62,728 bases of DNA from Thermoanaerobaculia bacterium (GCA_028066595.1 JALCBJ010000036.1:1-62728); one strand, 5' to 3'. Counted from the first letter of the stretch, positions 1 to 8,982 are shown. Notes: generated by a model from the sequence alone, not told the origin. A program made the numbers and translations.

Positions 1-1850
1 GCAGATCGCTCGACGTCCGCCTGGTCGAGCATGTCCAGAAAGGCCCTGGAGCGAGCACGCTCGGCGACCTCTAGAGCTCGTGCGGCGAAGCCGCCGGAAG
101 CGTCCCGGCGATGGAGCTCGACGAGCGCTCGAATCCACGTCTCGAAATAGTCGTTGCGCTCCGCGAGAAACGTCGCTCTGAGATCGAAACTCGCGGTGCG
201 ACTACGAAGTCCTTCGATCGTATCGACGGCTGTGGCAGCGGTGGCGGCAGCCGTCTCCGCATCTCCCCGTGCCAACTGACTGCGAGCCAGGAGGAGTTGA
301 GCGAAGGCCTCCTGCTGGACATCGCCGAGACGGCTTGCGAGCTCGACGGCGCGGATCGCTTGCTCTCTGGCTCGCTCCGGGCGACTGGTCTCCAAGAACA
401 GCTGGGCCCGAAGCACCGACAGGTGCGCCAGGTCGCGGCTCGACTCGGCAGGATCGACGAAGGCGGTTGCCAGCTCGTACTGCTGTGCGGCTCGATGTGG
501 ATCGTCGAACTCACGGAGGTACAGATGGCCCAGGTTCAGCCTGGTAGCGAACTCCACGTCTCGGTTGCCGGTCCGGCTCGCCGTTTCGATGGACTCGAGA
601 TAGACGTCGCGCGCTTGATCGGGTTGTCCTACTCGCGCCAGCGCCCGCGCGTAGTTGCCCAGCAGGCGTAGCCGCATCGTCTCGGAGGCGAATCGCAGCG
701 CTTCCTCAAAGGTAGAGGCTGCAATCTGCCATCGTCCCAGAGCCCCATAGAGGCTGGCCTTGGAGTTGAGGGCGGCGGCCAGGTCGCGGCAGGCAGAGTC
801 GCCATCAGATTGCGGGAGTGCGAGCTCGACGGCACGAGACAGCTCGGAGAGTCCCCGCTGGAACTCTCCGAGTTTGGTGTGGGCTCGGCCCAGGTTGGTG
901 CGAGCCGCACTCTCGACACAGCGGTTGCCCTCGGCTAACTGCGCGGCGCGGCGATACGCTTCCACGGCCCGTGGCCAGTCCTCCGCCCGTTTGTGGGCGA
1001 GACCCTGGCCGTTCAGGGCCATCGCCAAGCTGCGTCGATCGCCCAGCGCTTCGGCCAGCCGAGCCGCCTCACCGAACAGCTCGGAGGCCAGCTCGACTTG
1101 GCCCTTGCGCAGCCATATCCAAGACGTCTCGATCCAGGCAGCAACCAGATTGCGCCGTGAGGAGTCGCTTTCCGCGCTTGCGAGGCGTCTTCTTGCTTCC
1201 GAGAGATGGTGGAGCGCCTCGTCCATCCGTCCGAGGCGATGTTCTGCCGCAGCTTGATTCAAGAGTGCTTGACCGAGTGCCGCATCGTCCTCGAGCGAGC
1301 GGAAGATCTCGGCGCTACGGCGGTACTCTGAAACGGCCTGCAGCTGGGCCTCGGCCGAACGGTCCAAGGCTGCGACCCGACCGTCGAGGAATGCGCGCCA
1401 GCCACGACAATGGTCGCGTGCCCGTGGCTGCTGACGGGCATCGGTGATACGCAGGAGCACCTCGCCGGCGCCGGCATCCGGCTCAGCTGCCGGGATCAAG
1501 CGAAGCTCGGACGGTTGCGCCGCGGAAGTCGAGGCGACAGGGACCGACTCGGTGCCCGAATCACCCTTACGAAGATCCACGGACCAAGGGCCTTCGAGAC
1601 AGGGTCCACCCGGGTCGAGCACTTCTACATCGATGCCACGTTGCACGACTTCGATGACAGCGAAGTCGTGCTCGCCGAGGTCGAAAGTAACGACGAGGGG
1701 ACGACGATCCATCCCGATGGTCAATTCGAGCTCCTGGCCCGGGAGCAGGTGAGGAACCTCTTGAGTCGGCGAAAGAGCAGCAGCTGAGGCTCCGAGCAAC
1801 CAGAGCCCTGCCGACATCCGGAGGAATGAAAAGACAAAACGAAGGCGCAT
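1..1850 (-). CDS. TPR/CHAT-family protein, partial (C-terminus lies beyond the left edge)
   Basis: The frame opens at the ATG at 1850 and is still open at base 1, giving about 616 residues. Residues 1-27 look like a signal peptide (MRLRF, then a hydrophobic run ending ASAAALS). Residues about 35-80 form the beta-rich segment usual at the N-terminus of this family (GQELELTIG, then RGIDVEVLDPGG). From about residue 170 there are repeated TPR-like helices. The last visible stretch, ALEVAERARSRAFLDMLDQA, is the type that comes just before a CHAT (caspase-like HetF/Tpr) domain in such proteins; the CHAT domain itself is not in the window. The gene lies downstream of an ECF sigma factor and an anti-sigma-like gene on the same strand, a common arrangement in Acidobacteriota. 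Role: probably an exported scaffold or protease under that sigma factor. The family call is solid for the TPR part and inferred for CHAT. Confidence 0.8.
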   Translation of the reverse strand, partial: MRLRFVFSFLRMSAGLWLLGASAAALSPTQEVPHLLPGQELELTIGMDRRPLVVTFDLGEHDFAVIEVVQRGIDVEVLDPGGPCLEGPWSVDLRKGDSGTESVPVASTSAAQPSELRLIPAAEPDAGAGEVLLRITDARQQPRARDHCRGWRAFLDGRVAALDRSAEAQLQAVSEYRRSAEIFRSLEDDAALGQALLNQAAAEHRLGRMDEALHHLSEARRRLASAESDSSRRNLVAAWIETSWIWLRKGQVELASELFGEAARLAEALGDRRSLAMALNGQGLAHKRAEDWPRAVEAYRRAAQLAEGNRCVESAARTNLGRAHTKLGEFQRGLSELSRAVELALPQSDGDSACRDLAAALNSKASLYGALGRWQIAASTFEEALRFASETMRLRLLGNYARALARVGQPDQARDVYLESIETASRTGNRDVEFATRLNLGHLYLREFDDPHRAAQQYELATAFVDPAESSRDLAHLSVLRAQLFLETSRPERAREQAIRAVELASRLGDVQQEAFAQLLLARSQLARGDAETAAATAATAVDTIEGLRSRTASFDLRATFLAERNDYFETWIRALVELHRRDASGGFAARALEVAERARSRAFLDMLDQADVERS

Positions 1851-1974
1851 GGATTCCCACGACAGAGAAAGAGTGCGCCGATCTTACCGTGCCCGTTCCG
1901 TCTTGGCTGCTAGGCCCTTCCCACCGCGAATCGCGGGCGGACTCTTCCTGAGGTGGGACGGACTGTGCCGAACC

Positions 1975-2988
1975 TCAGTCCGAGCTTCCGCGGCGTTCGA
2001 TCCGAAACTCGTGCTGTACCAGGTCGCTCCAGGACCCGTCGTCGGCGGAGACCTGTAAGACCAGGGTATACGCCCCCGAAACGAGTACCTGGCTCGGTAC
2101 CTCTAGCCTTAGCTCTCGGTTTCCAGATTCATCTGTCGTCGCTACAGACGGCAGGCCCCAGACCTGAAACCTGTTCGCGTCGAGCAGGCGAGCCCGCAGA
2201 CCACCCGAGGTCGGCACATCCGTCAGATCGACCTGCAGCTCAACGATGCGGGTCCTCGCCGAGGTCGCGACCACAGGAAGATGTGCCCCGCGGGTCGCGG
2301 CGATCAGAAGGATGCGCGCGATCTGCGGCGCTGCGGTGTCGGCTCGTTCGAGCCGGCTCCGGAGCTCTGAGAGCTGCTGGGTGCTCTGTTCCAGCCGGCG
2401 GCGCAGTTCATCCGCTTCACTCTCCAGCCGTGCCATGTCTGCCGCGGCCTCGTTCACCCCTTCGTGACCTGGCCCTTCGGCGACAACTGTGGCATTCGTT
2501 TCGGACTCCGCGGTCGTTGGCTCGATGGGCAGGGAGCTCTGCAGACGACCCAAGCGCACGGTCTGCACCAGGGTCGCCGAAAGAAGGAGGAGCGCAGCCG
2601 CCCAGGCCAGGCGTGCAGCCGGCGGCCGCAGGCCAGGCAGGAATCCGCGCCACCCACCTGTGCTCACGGCGTCGTGTGCGATCACTTCACGTTCCTCCGA
2701 TGGGGTGGCCTGTAGCGCCAGAGCTCGAGCGAACTCCACGCGCCCGCGAGCTTCGGGCCGAGAAGGTAGGAGTGCCTCGAGCTTCCGAGCGACTTCTGGC
2801 TCCAGCTCTCCTCGCGCGTACTCGTCGAATAGATCGTCTTCGTCCGCCAGGGCATTGGAAAGAGCCTCTTCGGACTCGTCCAGAGTCTCTTCGAGGAGAC
2901 GAAGACTGAAGGCTTCGGCGTCAGCCTCGGAGGCGGTGCCGAGCAGGAAGCGACGAAGCTCGGATGGAGAGGTGGGCGCATTAGACAT
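1975..2988 (-). CDS. Zinc-less membrane anti-sigma-like protein
   Basis: 337 residues. The N-terminal ~90 residues (LRRFLLGTASEADAEAF, then DEDDLFDEYARGELEPE) match the cytosolic domain usual in Acidobacteriota anti-sigma-like proteins, which lack the HxxxCxxC zinc motif. One membrane helix is seen at about 128-150 (AWAAALLLLSATLVQTV), followed by a coiled coil at about 174-212 (MARLESEADELRRRLEQSTQ). A beta-rich extracytoplasmic domain ends the protein. It sits directly after the ECF sigma gene and before the TPR/CHAT gene. It likely holds the sigma factor at the membrane and releases it on an envelope signal; that role is inferred from domain layout and position. The start has only a weak Shine-Dalgarno. 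Confidence 0.7.
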   Translation of the reverse strand: MSNAPTSPSELRRFLLGTASEADAEAFSLRLLEETLDESEEALSNALADEDDLFDEYARGELEPEVARKLEALLPSRPEARGRVEFARALALQATPSEEREVIAHDAVSTGGWRGFLPGLRPPAARLAWAAALLLLSATLVQTVRLGRLQSSLPIEPTTAESETNATVVAEGPGHEGVNEAAADMARLESEADELRRRLEQSTQQLSELRSRLERADTAAPQIARILLIAATRGAHLPVVATSARTRIVELQVDLTDVPTSGGLRARLLDANRFQVWGLPSVATTDESGNRELRLEVPSQVLVSGAYTLVLQVSADDGSWSDLVQHEFRIERRGSSD

Positions 2989-3030
2989 AGGAGTAGCTCG
3001 GATCGGACCGTGAAAGAGTCACCAGGCCTG

Positions 3031-3051
3031 GGTGGTCAGCGAAAGACCACC
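3031..3051 (-). other. Stem-loop between the sigma and anti-sigma genes
   Basis: A perfect 7-bp inverted repeat (GGTGGTC / GACCACC) with a 7-nt loop lies in the 124-bp gap between the end of the sigma factor gene and the start of the anti-sigma-like gene. There is no U-run after it, so it is a weak terminator at best. It could lower expression of the downstream genes relative to the sigma factor; that is a guess from position. Confidence 0.3.
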
Positions 3052-3112
3052 GTAGCTGCCATGAAGTGCAGAAACGGTTCGATTCGTTTCAACCTTTCCT
3101 CCGACACAGGGT

Positions 3113-3718
3113 TCAGGCCACGGTGGGGGAGGATCGGGGTGGGCCGGAGGAACCGGTGACACAACGTCGCACGCAATCCTCGAGCCGCGACCGGAGGCGA
3201 TGCGCTCGAATGCGCAGTGCATTGGCGGTGATGCCCAACTCCGTCGCCAGATGCTTGCGATTGCGGATGCGGACGCCTTTCTCGCCCTGGTAGAAGCGCA
3301 GGATCCAATGTCGGTCGTCGCCCAGGCGTTCCAGACACCGGTCGAGGCAACGCAGGCGTATCCGGTCCCCGTCAGTCATGGGATCCGGGTCTGGAGAGTG
3401 CTGGGCCTCCCGGAGCGCCTGTTGTCGTCGCGTCTCGTGGCGCAGGATTTCGTGGAAGACCTTGTGGGCGACGCCGATCACGTAACGGAAGGGATCCTCG
3501 GCACGGATCTCCAGACCGTCCGCTAGCTTCCGGGCGACCCGATTCAGAGTTTCGTCCACCAGCTCTTCTGGCTCGGAGCAGCCACGCCACCTGAACAGGT
3601 GGACCAGTCGACTCCGGATGCGCTCATAGATCCGCGCCGCTTCGTCGCGGTCTGCGTCGAGAGCATCGAGCAATGCGTCGAGGGATTCGGCAGTCAGCTG
3701 CCAGCGATCGGACGTCAT
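3113..3718 (-). CDS. ECF-type RNA polymerase sigma factor
   Basis: 201 residues from the ATG at 3718 (MTSDRWQLTAESL). Region 2 is at about 25-70 (IYERIRSRLVHLFRWRG, then EELVDETLNRVARKL). Region 4, with its helix-turn-helix, is at about 130-180 (RHWILRFYQGE, then LATELGITANALRIRAHRLR). The frame extends upstream to a TTG at 3778 that overlaps the serA stop, which would add 20 residues unlike the family start; the ATG fits family length better, although its Shine-Dalgarno (GGAGG) lies about 22 bases upstream. It directs RNA polymerase to a small regulon, probably including the next two genes. It may be cotranscribed with serA, which would be an odd partner; a promoter of its own cannot be excluded. 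Confidence 0.85.
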   Translation of the reverse strand: MTSDRWQLTAESLDALLDALDADRDEAARIYERIRSRLVHLFRWRGCSEPEELVDETLNRVARKLADGLEIRAEDPFRYVIGVAHKVFHEILRHETRRQQALREAQHSPDPDPMTDGDRIRLRCLDRCLERLGDDRHWILRFYQGEKGVRIRNRKHLATELGITANALRIRAHRLRSRLEDCVRRCVTGSSGPPRSSPTVA

Positions 3719-3774
3719 GGGAAACTCGATTGCGAGTCTACCTCCGATCGGAAAGTCCTCTTCGGAGGACCTGT

Positions 3775-5373
3775 TCAACTATCCCGTAGATGTACCGTCA
3801 GAGCCCACTGAACCTCGGGCAGCGACTGCAGCCTGTCGATCACATTGGCCTCCGGTTGCTGATCGAGGCGGACGATCGCCAGCGCTTGCTCGGAACCCGG
3901 GCGGCGAGCCAAGTGGATTTCAGCGATGTTGAGGCCCGCTTCTCCGAGGATCGAGCCTAGGTTGCCCACCACACCCGGCACGTCGCGATTGCGAACGATC
4001 AGCAGATCGCCTTTGGGTCGAAACTCCAGGGGATAGCCCTCGATCTCGACGACGCGAGCCTCGCTGCCGTGGAAGATCGTGCCGGAGATATCGATGGAGC
4101 CTTCGTCACCGGCCAGGCTCAGCGTCAGCAGGTTGGGGTAGCCGAGGTCTTTTGCGGAGGTCGAGCGCCGTACCTCGACCCCCCGCTCTGTGGCGAGGGT
4201 CTCGGCGTTGACGTAGTTCACCGCGTCGCCTAGTTGGCGTTGCAAAACTCCTTTGACCGCGGCGACGGTGGCCGGGCGTTGGAGATCGTCTTCGATGCCG
4301 CGGAAGACCACTTCCAGACTGCGCAAGCCGCCGTCACCGAGGCAGCCGGCCAGGTGGCCCAGCGTTTCGGCGAGATGCAGGAAGGGTGCTCCGGCCGCTC
4401 CAGCTGGCCGGAACGGCAGGTTGACGGCCGTCACCGCGAGGGAACCCTCCAGCGCAGCCAACACCATCTTGGCTGTCTGCGTCGAGATCCGCACTTGAGC
4501 TTCGCGTGTCTGGGCTCCTACGTGGGGTGTTGCGACCACCTTCGGGTGGGCGGCCAACTCCCAGTCGCTGGGTGGCTCCGCAGCGAAGACATCGAGGCCT
4601 GCGCCGGCGATGTGGCCCGATTCCAGCAACTCCAGCAGTGTCGTTTCGTCGACGACACCTCCGCGTGCACAGTTGATCAGGAGCGCCCCCTGCTTCATCT
4701 TGCGAAGCCGGTCGCCCGACAGCAGGTCTCGGGTGTCGTCGGTCAGGGGTACGTGTAGCGTGACGACGTCGGCCTGTTGGAGCAGCTCGTCCAGTGGCAA
4801 CGGCGTCGCGTCGTGCTGAGCTACCACATCGTCGGGCAAGAAGGGGTCATAGGCCAGCACGTCCATGTCGAAAGCCTGCGCGCGCCGCGCGACCTGCTGT
4901 CCGATGCGCCCGAAGCCGATCACGCCCAATGTCTTTCCCTGTAGCTCGACACCTACGAAGTTCTTGCGGTTCCATGCCTCGCGCTTGATGTCGGCGTCAG
5001 CGGCGGCGACTTTCCGGGCGAGGGCGAGGAGCAGAGCGAAGGTGTGCTCGCAAGCGGAGATCAGGTTGGCGGTCGGGGCGTTGACCACGAGGATGCCGAG
5101 CTCTGTCGCTGCTCGGGTGTCGACGTTGTCGACGCCGATCCCGGCCCTGCCCACCACGCGCAAACGGCCGGCGCCTCGGTTTTTTCCTGCACGCAGCAGG
5201 TCGGCGGTGACCTGGGTGCCGGACCGCACGACGAGGGCATCGAAGTCGCCGATCTTCTCCTGCAGCTGGTCTTTCTGCTCGGCCGGTAGCTCGACGACGT
5301 CGTGCCCGGAAGCACGAAGCTGCGTCAGACCGGTCTTCTCTAACGGATCGGAAACGAGAATGCGGTGCTGCAT
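3775..5373 (-). CDS. serA: D-3-phosphoglycerate dehydrogenase
   Basis: 532 residues, the long bacterial SerA type. It oxidises 3-phosphoglycerate with NAD to 3-phosphohydroxypyruvate, the first step of serine synthesis. Visible features: the Rossmann motif GFGRIGQQVARR at about 146-157, catalytic Arg in NCARGGVVDE, Glu in AEPPSD and His in TPHVGAQT. These are followed by the allosteric substrate-binding (ASB) domain and a C-terminal ACT domain (VRNRDVPGVVGNLGSILGEAGLNIAEIHL, where serine feedback normally acts). The gene follows the class V aminotransferase by 87 bp, so the two steps are likely cotranscribed. Confidence 0.95.
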   Translation of the reverse strand: MQHRILVSDPLEKTGLTQLRASGHDVVELPAEQKDQLQEKIGDFDALVVRSGTQVTADLLRAGKNRGAGRLRVVGRAGIGVDNVDTRAATELGILVVNAPTANLISACEHTFALLLALARKVAAADADIKREAWNRKNFVGVELQGKTLGVIGFGRIGQQVARRAQAFDMDVLAYDPFLPDDVVAQHDATPLPLDELLQQADVVTLHVPLTDDTRDLLSGDRLRKMKQGALLINCARGGVVDETTLLELLESGHIAGAGLDVFAAEPPSDWELAAHPKVVATPHVGAQTREAQVRISTQTAKMVLAALEGSLAVTAVNLPFRPAGAAGAPFLHLAETLGHLAGCLGDGGLRSLEVVFRGIEDDLQRPATVAAVKGVLQRQLGDAVNYVNAETLATERGVEVRRSTSAKDLGYPNLLTLSLAGDEGSIDISGTIFHGSEARVVEIEGYPLEFRPKGDLLIVRNRDVPGVVGNLGSILGEAGLNIAEIHLARRPGSEQALAIVRLDQQPEANVIDRLQSLPEVQWALTVHLRDS

Positions 5374-5460
5374 GGGGGTCCTCGAACTAAGGTCAGGCTT
5401 TTGAGCTCGGATCAGAAACGAGAGTTCTTGAAGCGGAGGTTGCCATTCCGGAGGTCATGG

Positions 5461-6543
5461 TCAGGAGCGGAGCTCGACGACGACCTCCTCTATGGCCGCG
5501 AAGAGGGCGTCGAGATCTCGAGCGCGCACTTCGCCCATGTGACCGATGCGGAAGGTCTTGGGCTTGAGCGGACCGTAGCCACCACCGACGACGATGCCTC
5601 GTTCGGCCAACGCAGCCACCAGGGCCGGCGCCTCGACACCCGTCGGAGGGCGTAGGCAGCTGACCGTTGGGGAGGCGCCGTCGGGTTGATTCAGATACGT
5701 GAAGCCCTGCCGCTCGGCCCACGCTTCGGTCTTGGCGCGCAACTCGCTATGACGTTGCCAGCGCTTTTCCATCGTTTCCGACTCGATCGCGTTCAGCTGG
5801 GCTTGAAGGGCCCAGATCTGAGGGATCGCGGGGGTGGTGATCGTGCCGCCTGCGACATGCTTCTCGTAGTAGCGCACCAGATCGGTGTAGTAGCCGCGAT
5901 GCTCGATCTCGCGGGCCTTCGCCAGAGCCCGTTCGGAAACGGTAACGAAGCAAAGGCCGGGCGGTAGGGCCAGGGCCTTCTGCGAGCCGGTGAACAGGTA
6001 GTCGATGCCCCAGGTTTCCGTCTCCAGCTCGCATCCGGCCAGCGAGGAGACCGCATCGACGTAGATCATGGCGTCGGATTCTTCGCGCACGGTGCGTGCG
6101 ATCGACGCCAGGTCACTGAGGGTCCCGGTGGACGTTTCGTTGTGAGCCAAGGTGACAGCTTCGTAGGGCTTGCGCCGAAGCGCCTGTCGGATCAGATCGG
6201 GATCCACCGGCGCGCCGTGGGGGAAGTCGAGTTGGTCTGCATCTTTGCCCCAAGCCCTGCACACGGTGAGGAAGCGGTCGGAGAACGCACCGTTGGTGCA
6301 GCACAGAACGCTCGACTCGATGGTCGACGCCACCGCGACGTCCCAGGCCAACGAGCCCGATGACGTGAGCAGCACGACCTCACCGGAGGTGCGAAATACA
6401 CCGGGCAGACGGGAGCGCACATCGGCGTACAGGGCCTTGAACGGAGCGCCTCGGTGTCCGATCGGGTGCTGAGTCATGGCGGCCCGCACGTCTTCGCGTA
6501 CATAGGTCGGGCCCGGGAGGAAAAAGCGGATGTCTTCGGTCAT
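5461..6543 (-). CDS. Class V aminotransferase, probable phosphoserine aminotransferase role
   Basis: 360 residues from the ATG at 6543 (MTEDIRFFLPGPTYV), with a purine-rich AAGGAC site upstream. A longer in-frame start at 6669 has no family support. It is a fold-type I PLP enzyme: the Schiff-base lysine is in TGSQKALALPPG, the aspartate that pairs with the pyridine nitrogen is in MIYVDAVSSLAG, and the HNETSTG segment is typical of the alanine-glyoxylate/serine-pyruvate aminotransferase family. Lying directly upstream of serA, it most likely does the SerC step (phosphohydroxypyruvate + glutamate to phosphoserine), as this family does in some bacteria. An alanine-glyoxylate or serine-glyoxylate role is the alternative. 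Confidence 0.85.
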   Translation of the reverse strand: MTEDIRFFLPGPTYVREDVRAAMTQHPIGHRGAPFKALYADVRSRLPGVFRTSGEVVLLTSSGSLAWDVAVASTIESSVLCCTNGAFSDRFLTVCRAWGKDADQLDFPHGAPVDPDLIRQALRRKPYEAVTLAHNETSTGTLSDLASIARTVREESDAMIYVDAVSSLAGCELETETWGIDYLFTGSQKALALPPGLCFVTVSERALAKAREIEHRGYYTDLVRYYEKHVAGGTITTPAIPQIWALQAQLNAIESETMEKRWQRHSELRAKTEAWAERQGFTYLNQPDGASPTVSCLRPPTGVEAPALVAALAERGIVVGGGYGPLKPKTFRIGHMGEVRARDLDALFAAIEEVVVELRS

Positions 6544-6752
6544 CGGTGGATTGTCCTTGCGGGTTGCCGCGGTGCGGCGAGGAGAGAGCGCGACGATAAC
6601 ACCCCGTCCACAGGTCGCCAACCTGGGTGTCCTGTGCGGAAAACTCGTTGGAGTCCTGGATGAGGACATCGTTGGCCTGCCAAGGCGGCGCTACGACGAG
6701 GAATAGCAGAGCGACACCTCACCGTCCTCGAGCGCCTTCGATGGCGGAGGGA
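6544..6752. other. Intergenic stretch
   Basis: 209 bp before the aminotransferase. No convincing small gene, riboswitch or -35/-10 pair was found. A weak inverted repeat (CACAGG at 6609, CCTGTG at 6631) is too short to interpret. Confidence 0.4.
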
Positions 6753-7175
6753 TCAAAAAAGCCGCGGACGCCGCAGCCTGTTTGCCAGCTCGATCGCTGA
6801 AAGCGCGAGCTGTGCACCGTCGAGATCGAGCCGAAACCCATTCGCGGTCGGCTCGAGTCGAGGAATCGCCGCCAGTCCTTCCGAGGCTTCGCCTTCGACC
6901 AACACCACGCGGCAGCCCCGGAAGTGCTCGCGCAAGATATCCGTGAGCACCGGGGGGCCGGTTCGAGGCTTACGGACCAAGGCGCCGTTCGTCGCCACTT
7001 CGACGGAGCGCAGGAAGCCCGAGGCCAAGGCCAGCGCCTCATCCTCCGACGGCCGGCCCGGATGCCAGCGGAGCCGGCCTGCTCGGCCGCCGTCGGAGTG
7101 CACCGCTGCCAGCAGGGGCTCCCACAACGAGGGATCCATGCCCGGTTCGATCCGCAGGAGGTGGATCCTTTTCAT
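6753..7175 (-). CDS. Hypothetical protein
   Basis: 140 residues from the ATG at 7175 (MKRIHLLRIEPGMDPSLWEP). That start is 7 bp past the stop of the NamZ-like gene and has a GAGGT Shine-Dalgarno in the gap, so it is probably cotranslated with it; the frame also opens 60 bp upstream but without support. No signal peptide, membrane helix or known motif was seen. The second half reads as alternating strands and helices (LTDILREHFRGCRVVLVEGEA). Function unknown. Confidence 0.6.
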   Translation of the reverse strand: MKRIHLLRIEPGMDPSLWEPLLAAVHSDGGRAGRLRWHPGRPSEDEALALASGFLRSVEVATNGALVRKPRTGPPVLTDILREHFRGCRVVLVEGEASEGLAAIPRLEPTANGFRLDLDGAQLALSAIELANRLRRPRLF

Positions 7176-7182
7176 GGAGACC

Positions 7183-8391
7183 TCATGCGTAGAGCAGGAT
7201 CGCGTTGCGCTCCGTCCGAAACGCCGTCTCGTCATCGCGCCAGGAACGGAGCCAACCAGCCATTTCGTCCGCGCCGGCCGTGCCTAGCTCGACGGTACGG
7301 CGGAAGTCATCACTGCCCGTGAGCAGGTCGATCGCAGGTATGTCGGCGATGAACTCATAGGGCTCAGGGCGCCAATCGAAGGCTTCCGGAAAGAGCTCGA
7401 GTGCCGAGCGCAGGATCTCGATGCCGAGACGATACGGACGTAGGGTCTGCTCGTCGGTGACTCGGATTTCGATCCCGCCGCAGGCTTCCCCCGCGTGCTT
7501 TTGGAATTGGGGCTTGAAGTACGTCGGAAGAATCGTGGCACCGGGAAGGCGCCGCGTTTCGAGAGCGTCGGCCCAGCGTTTGGGGTCGATCCCCGGAGCT
7601 CCCACGAGCTGGAAAGGTCGGGTCGTACCCCGACCCTCGGACATGGTTGTCGCCTCGACCAGGCAGGAGCCCGGGTAGAGTGCGGCGATCTCGGGCGTCG
7701 GCATGTTGGGGGAAGGTGCGATCCAGGGCCGATCCAGGTCGTCCCAGGTGAAGCTGCGCTGCCAGCCGCCCAGGGTCCAGACCCGAAGACCGGCTTCGTC
7801 CCAGCCACGTCGCTTTCCCTCGAGGCGGAGTATCTCTCCGAGAGTCAACCCGTGGCGCACGGGCATGGCGAAGGCTCCGACGAACGACTCGAAGCCTCGT
7901 TGCCGGAGGTTTCCCTCTACCAGGCTGCCACCCAAGGGATTGGGCCGGTCGAGCAACCAGACCTCGACTCCCTGAGCGATGGCTATCTCAGCACTCCAGA
8001 CCGCCGTAGCCGCATAGGTGTAGTACCGACATCCGACGTCCTGAAGATCGATGACCAGAAGGTCGAGCCCGTCGAAGGCGCCAGGACGCGGTCGCAAGCT
8101 CTCGGCATCATCACCGTAGAGTGACAGGACGGGCACTCCGGTCCAGGTGTCGATCTCGTCGGCCGAAGCCACCATGTCCTGTTCCACGCCGTAGTAGCCG
8201 TGCTCCGGACCGAACAAGGCCACCGGTCGGCCGGCGGCCGAGGAGGACAGCGCCAGGTGTGCCGGACGAAGGTCACGGGTCACGGCCGCACCGTGGGAGA
8301 GCAGCGCCCAACGTCTGCCGGCCAGCTTCTCCGCGTGACCGAGGAGTCGGTCCAACCCTGTGACGATGGGGTGCTGCTTGCGCTGCCTCAC
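7183..8391 (-). CDS. DUF1343 / NamZ-type exo-beta-N-acetylmuramidase
   Basis: 402 residues, starting with a GTG that overlaps the moaC stop (GTGA). The family signatures are present: FGPEHGYYG near residue 60 and DLQDVGCRYYTY near residue 115, then LDRPNPLGG. In Bacillus and Tannerella, NamZ (DUF1343, GH171) removes N-acetylmuramic acid from the ends of cell-wall fragments, so a role in wall turnover or muropeptide recovery is likely. No signal peptide is visible, which suggests a cytosolic enzyme here. Its overlap with moaC and the following unknown gene point to an operon without an obvious shared pathway. Confidence 0.85.
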   Translation of the reverse strand: MRQRKQHPIVTGLDRLLGHAEKLAGRRWALLSHGAAVTRDLRPAHLALSSSAAGRPVALFGPEHGYYGVEQDMVASADEIDTWTGVPVLSLYGDDAESLRPRPGAFDGLDLLVIDLQDVGCRYYTYAATAVWSAEIAIAQGVEVWLLDRPNPLGGSLVEGNLRQRGFESFVGAFAMPVRHGLTLGEILRLEGKRRGWDEAGLRVWTLGGWQRSFTWDDLDRPWIAPSPNMPTPEIAALYPGSCLVEATTMSEGRGTTRPFQLVGAPGIDPKRWADALETRRLPGATILPTYFKPQFQKHAGEACGGIEIRVTDEQTLRPYRLGIEILRSALELFPEAFDWRPEPYEFIADIPAIDLLTGSDDFRRTVELGTAGADEMAGWLRSWRDDETAFRTERNAILLYA

Positions 8392-8924
8392 GCCGGTTTC
8401 TTCCCGTCTGTTTGGATTTCAGCCGGACCGTCCGAAGCTTCGTCGCGGCGCCAGTCACCACTCCGCCCGCCACTCTTGGTCAGCAGGCGCAGGTCTGTAA
8501 TGACGGCGCCACGATCCACTGCCTTGACCATGTCGTAAAGGGCCAGGGCAGCGTGACTACAGGCGGTGAGGGCCTCCATCTCGGCACCGGTCTTGGCGGT
8601 GACGACCACTTCGCTACGAATCTCGACACCCGAGACGCCCCCCGCGAGCTCATCGACAGTGACTTCGACGTGTTCCAGCGGCAGGGTGTGGCACAGCGGA
8701 ATGATCTCGTGGACTCGCTTGGCGCCTTGGATTCCTGCGATCCGTGCGACCGTATGAGCATCTCCTTTAGGGAGTCTCCGGAGACGTTCGACTGTGCCCG
8801 CAGCCAAGAGAACGCGACAGCCAGCTCGGGCGACTCGTCGGGTCACGGGCTTGTCGGAAACGTCGACCATACGTGCCTCGCCATCGGCACCGATGTGGCT
8901 GAACTCGGATGGGTCTGGGGTCAT
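8388..8924 (-). CDS. moaC: Cyclic pyranopterin monophosphate synthase MoaC
   Basis: 178 residues. With MoaA, MoaC converts GTP to cyclic pyranopterin monophosphate, the first step of molybdenum cofactor synthesis. Core motifs: HIGADGEARMVDVSDKPVTRR at the N-terminus, the active-site stretch IIPLCHTLPLEHVEV and AKTGAEMEALTACSHAALALYDM. The C-terminal tail is about 15 residues longer than usual and polar. No other molybdopterin gene is in the window. The next gene starts inside its stop codon. Confidence 0.95.
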   Translation of the reverse strand: MTPDPSEFSHIGADGEARMVDVSDKPVTRRVARAGCRVLLAAGTVERLRRLPKGDAHTVARIAGIQGAKRVHEIIPLCHTLPLEHVEVTVDELAGGVSGVEIRSEVVVTAKTGAEMEALTACSHAALALYDMVKAVDRGAVITDLRLLTKSGGRSGDWRRDEASDGPAEIQTDGKKPA

Positions 8925-8982
8925 CTTCTCCCCGTGCCGGACTGCCGGCGATTAGACTCCGTTCCGTGAAAGGACTGGACGG

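Noticed and set aside
3719..3778. TTG start for the sigma factor gene overlapping serA
   Set aside because: The 20 extra residues do not resemble the family N-terminus, and no Shine-Dalgarno precedes the TTG. It is kept only as an alternative.
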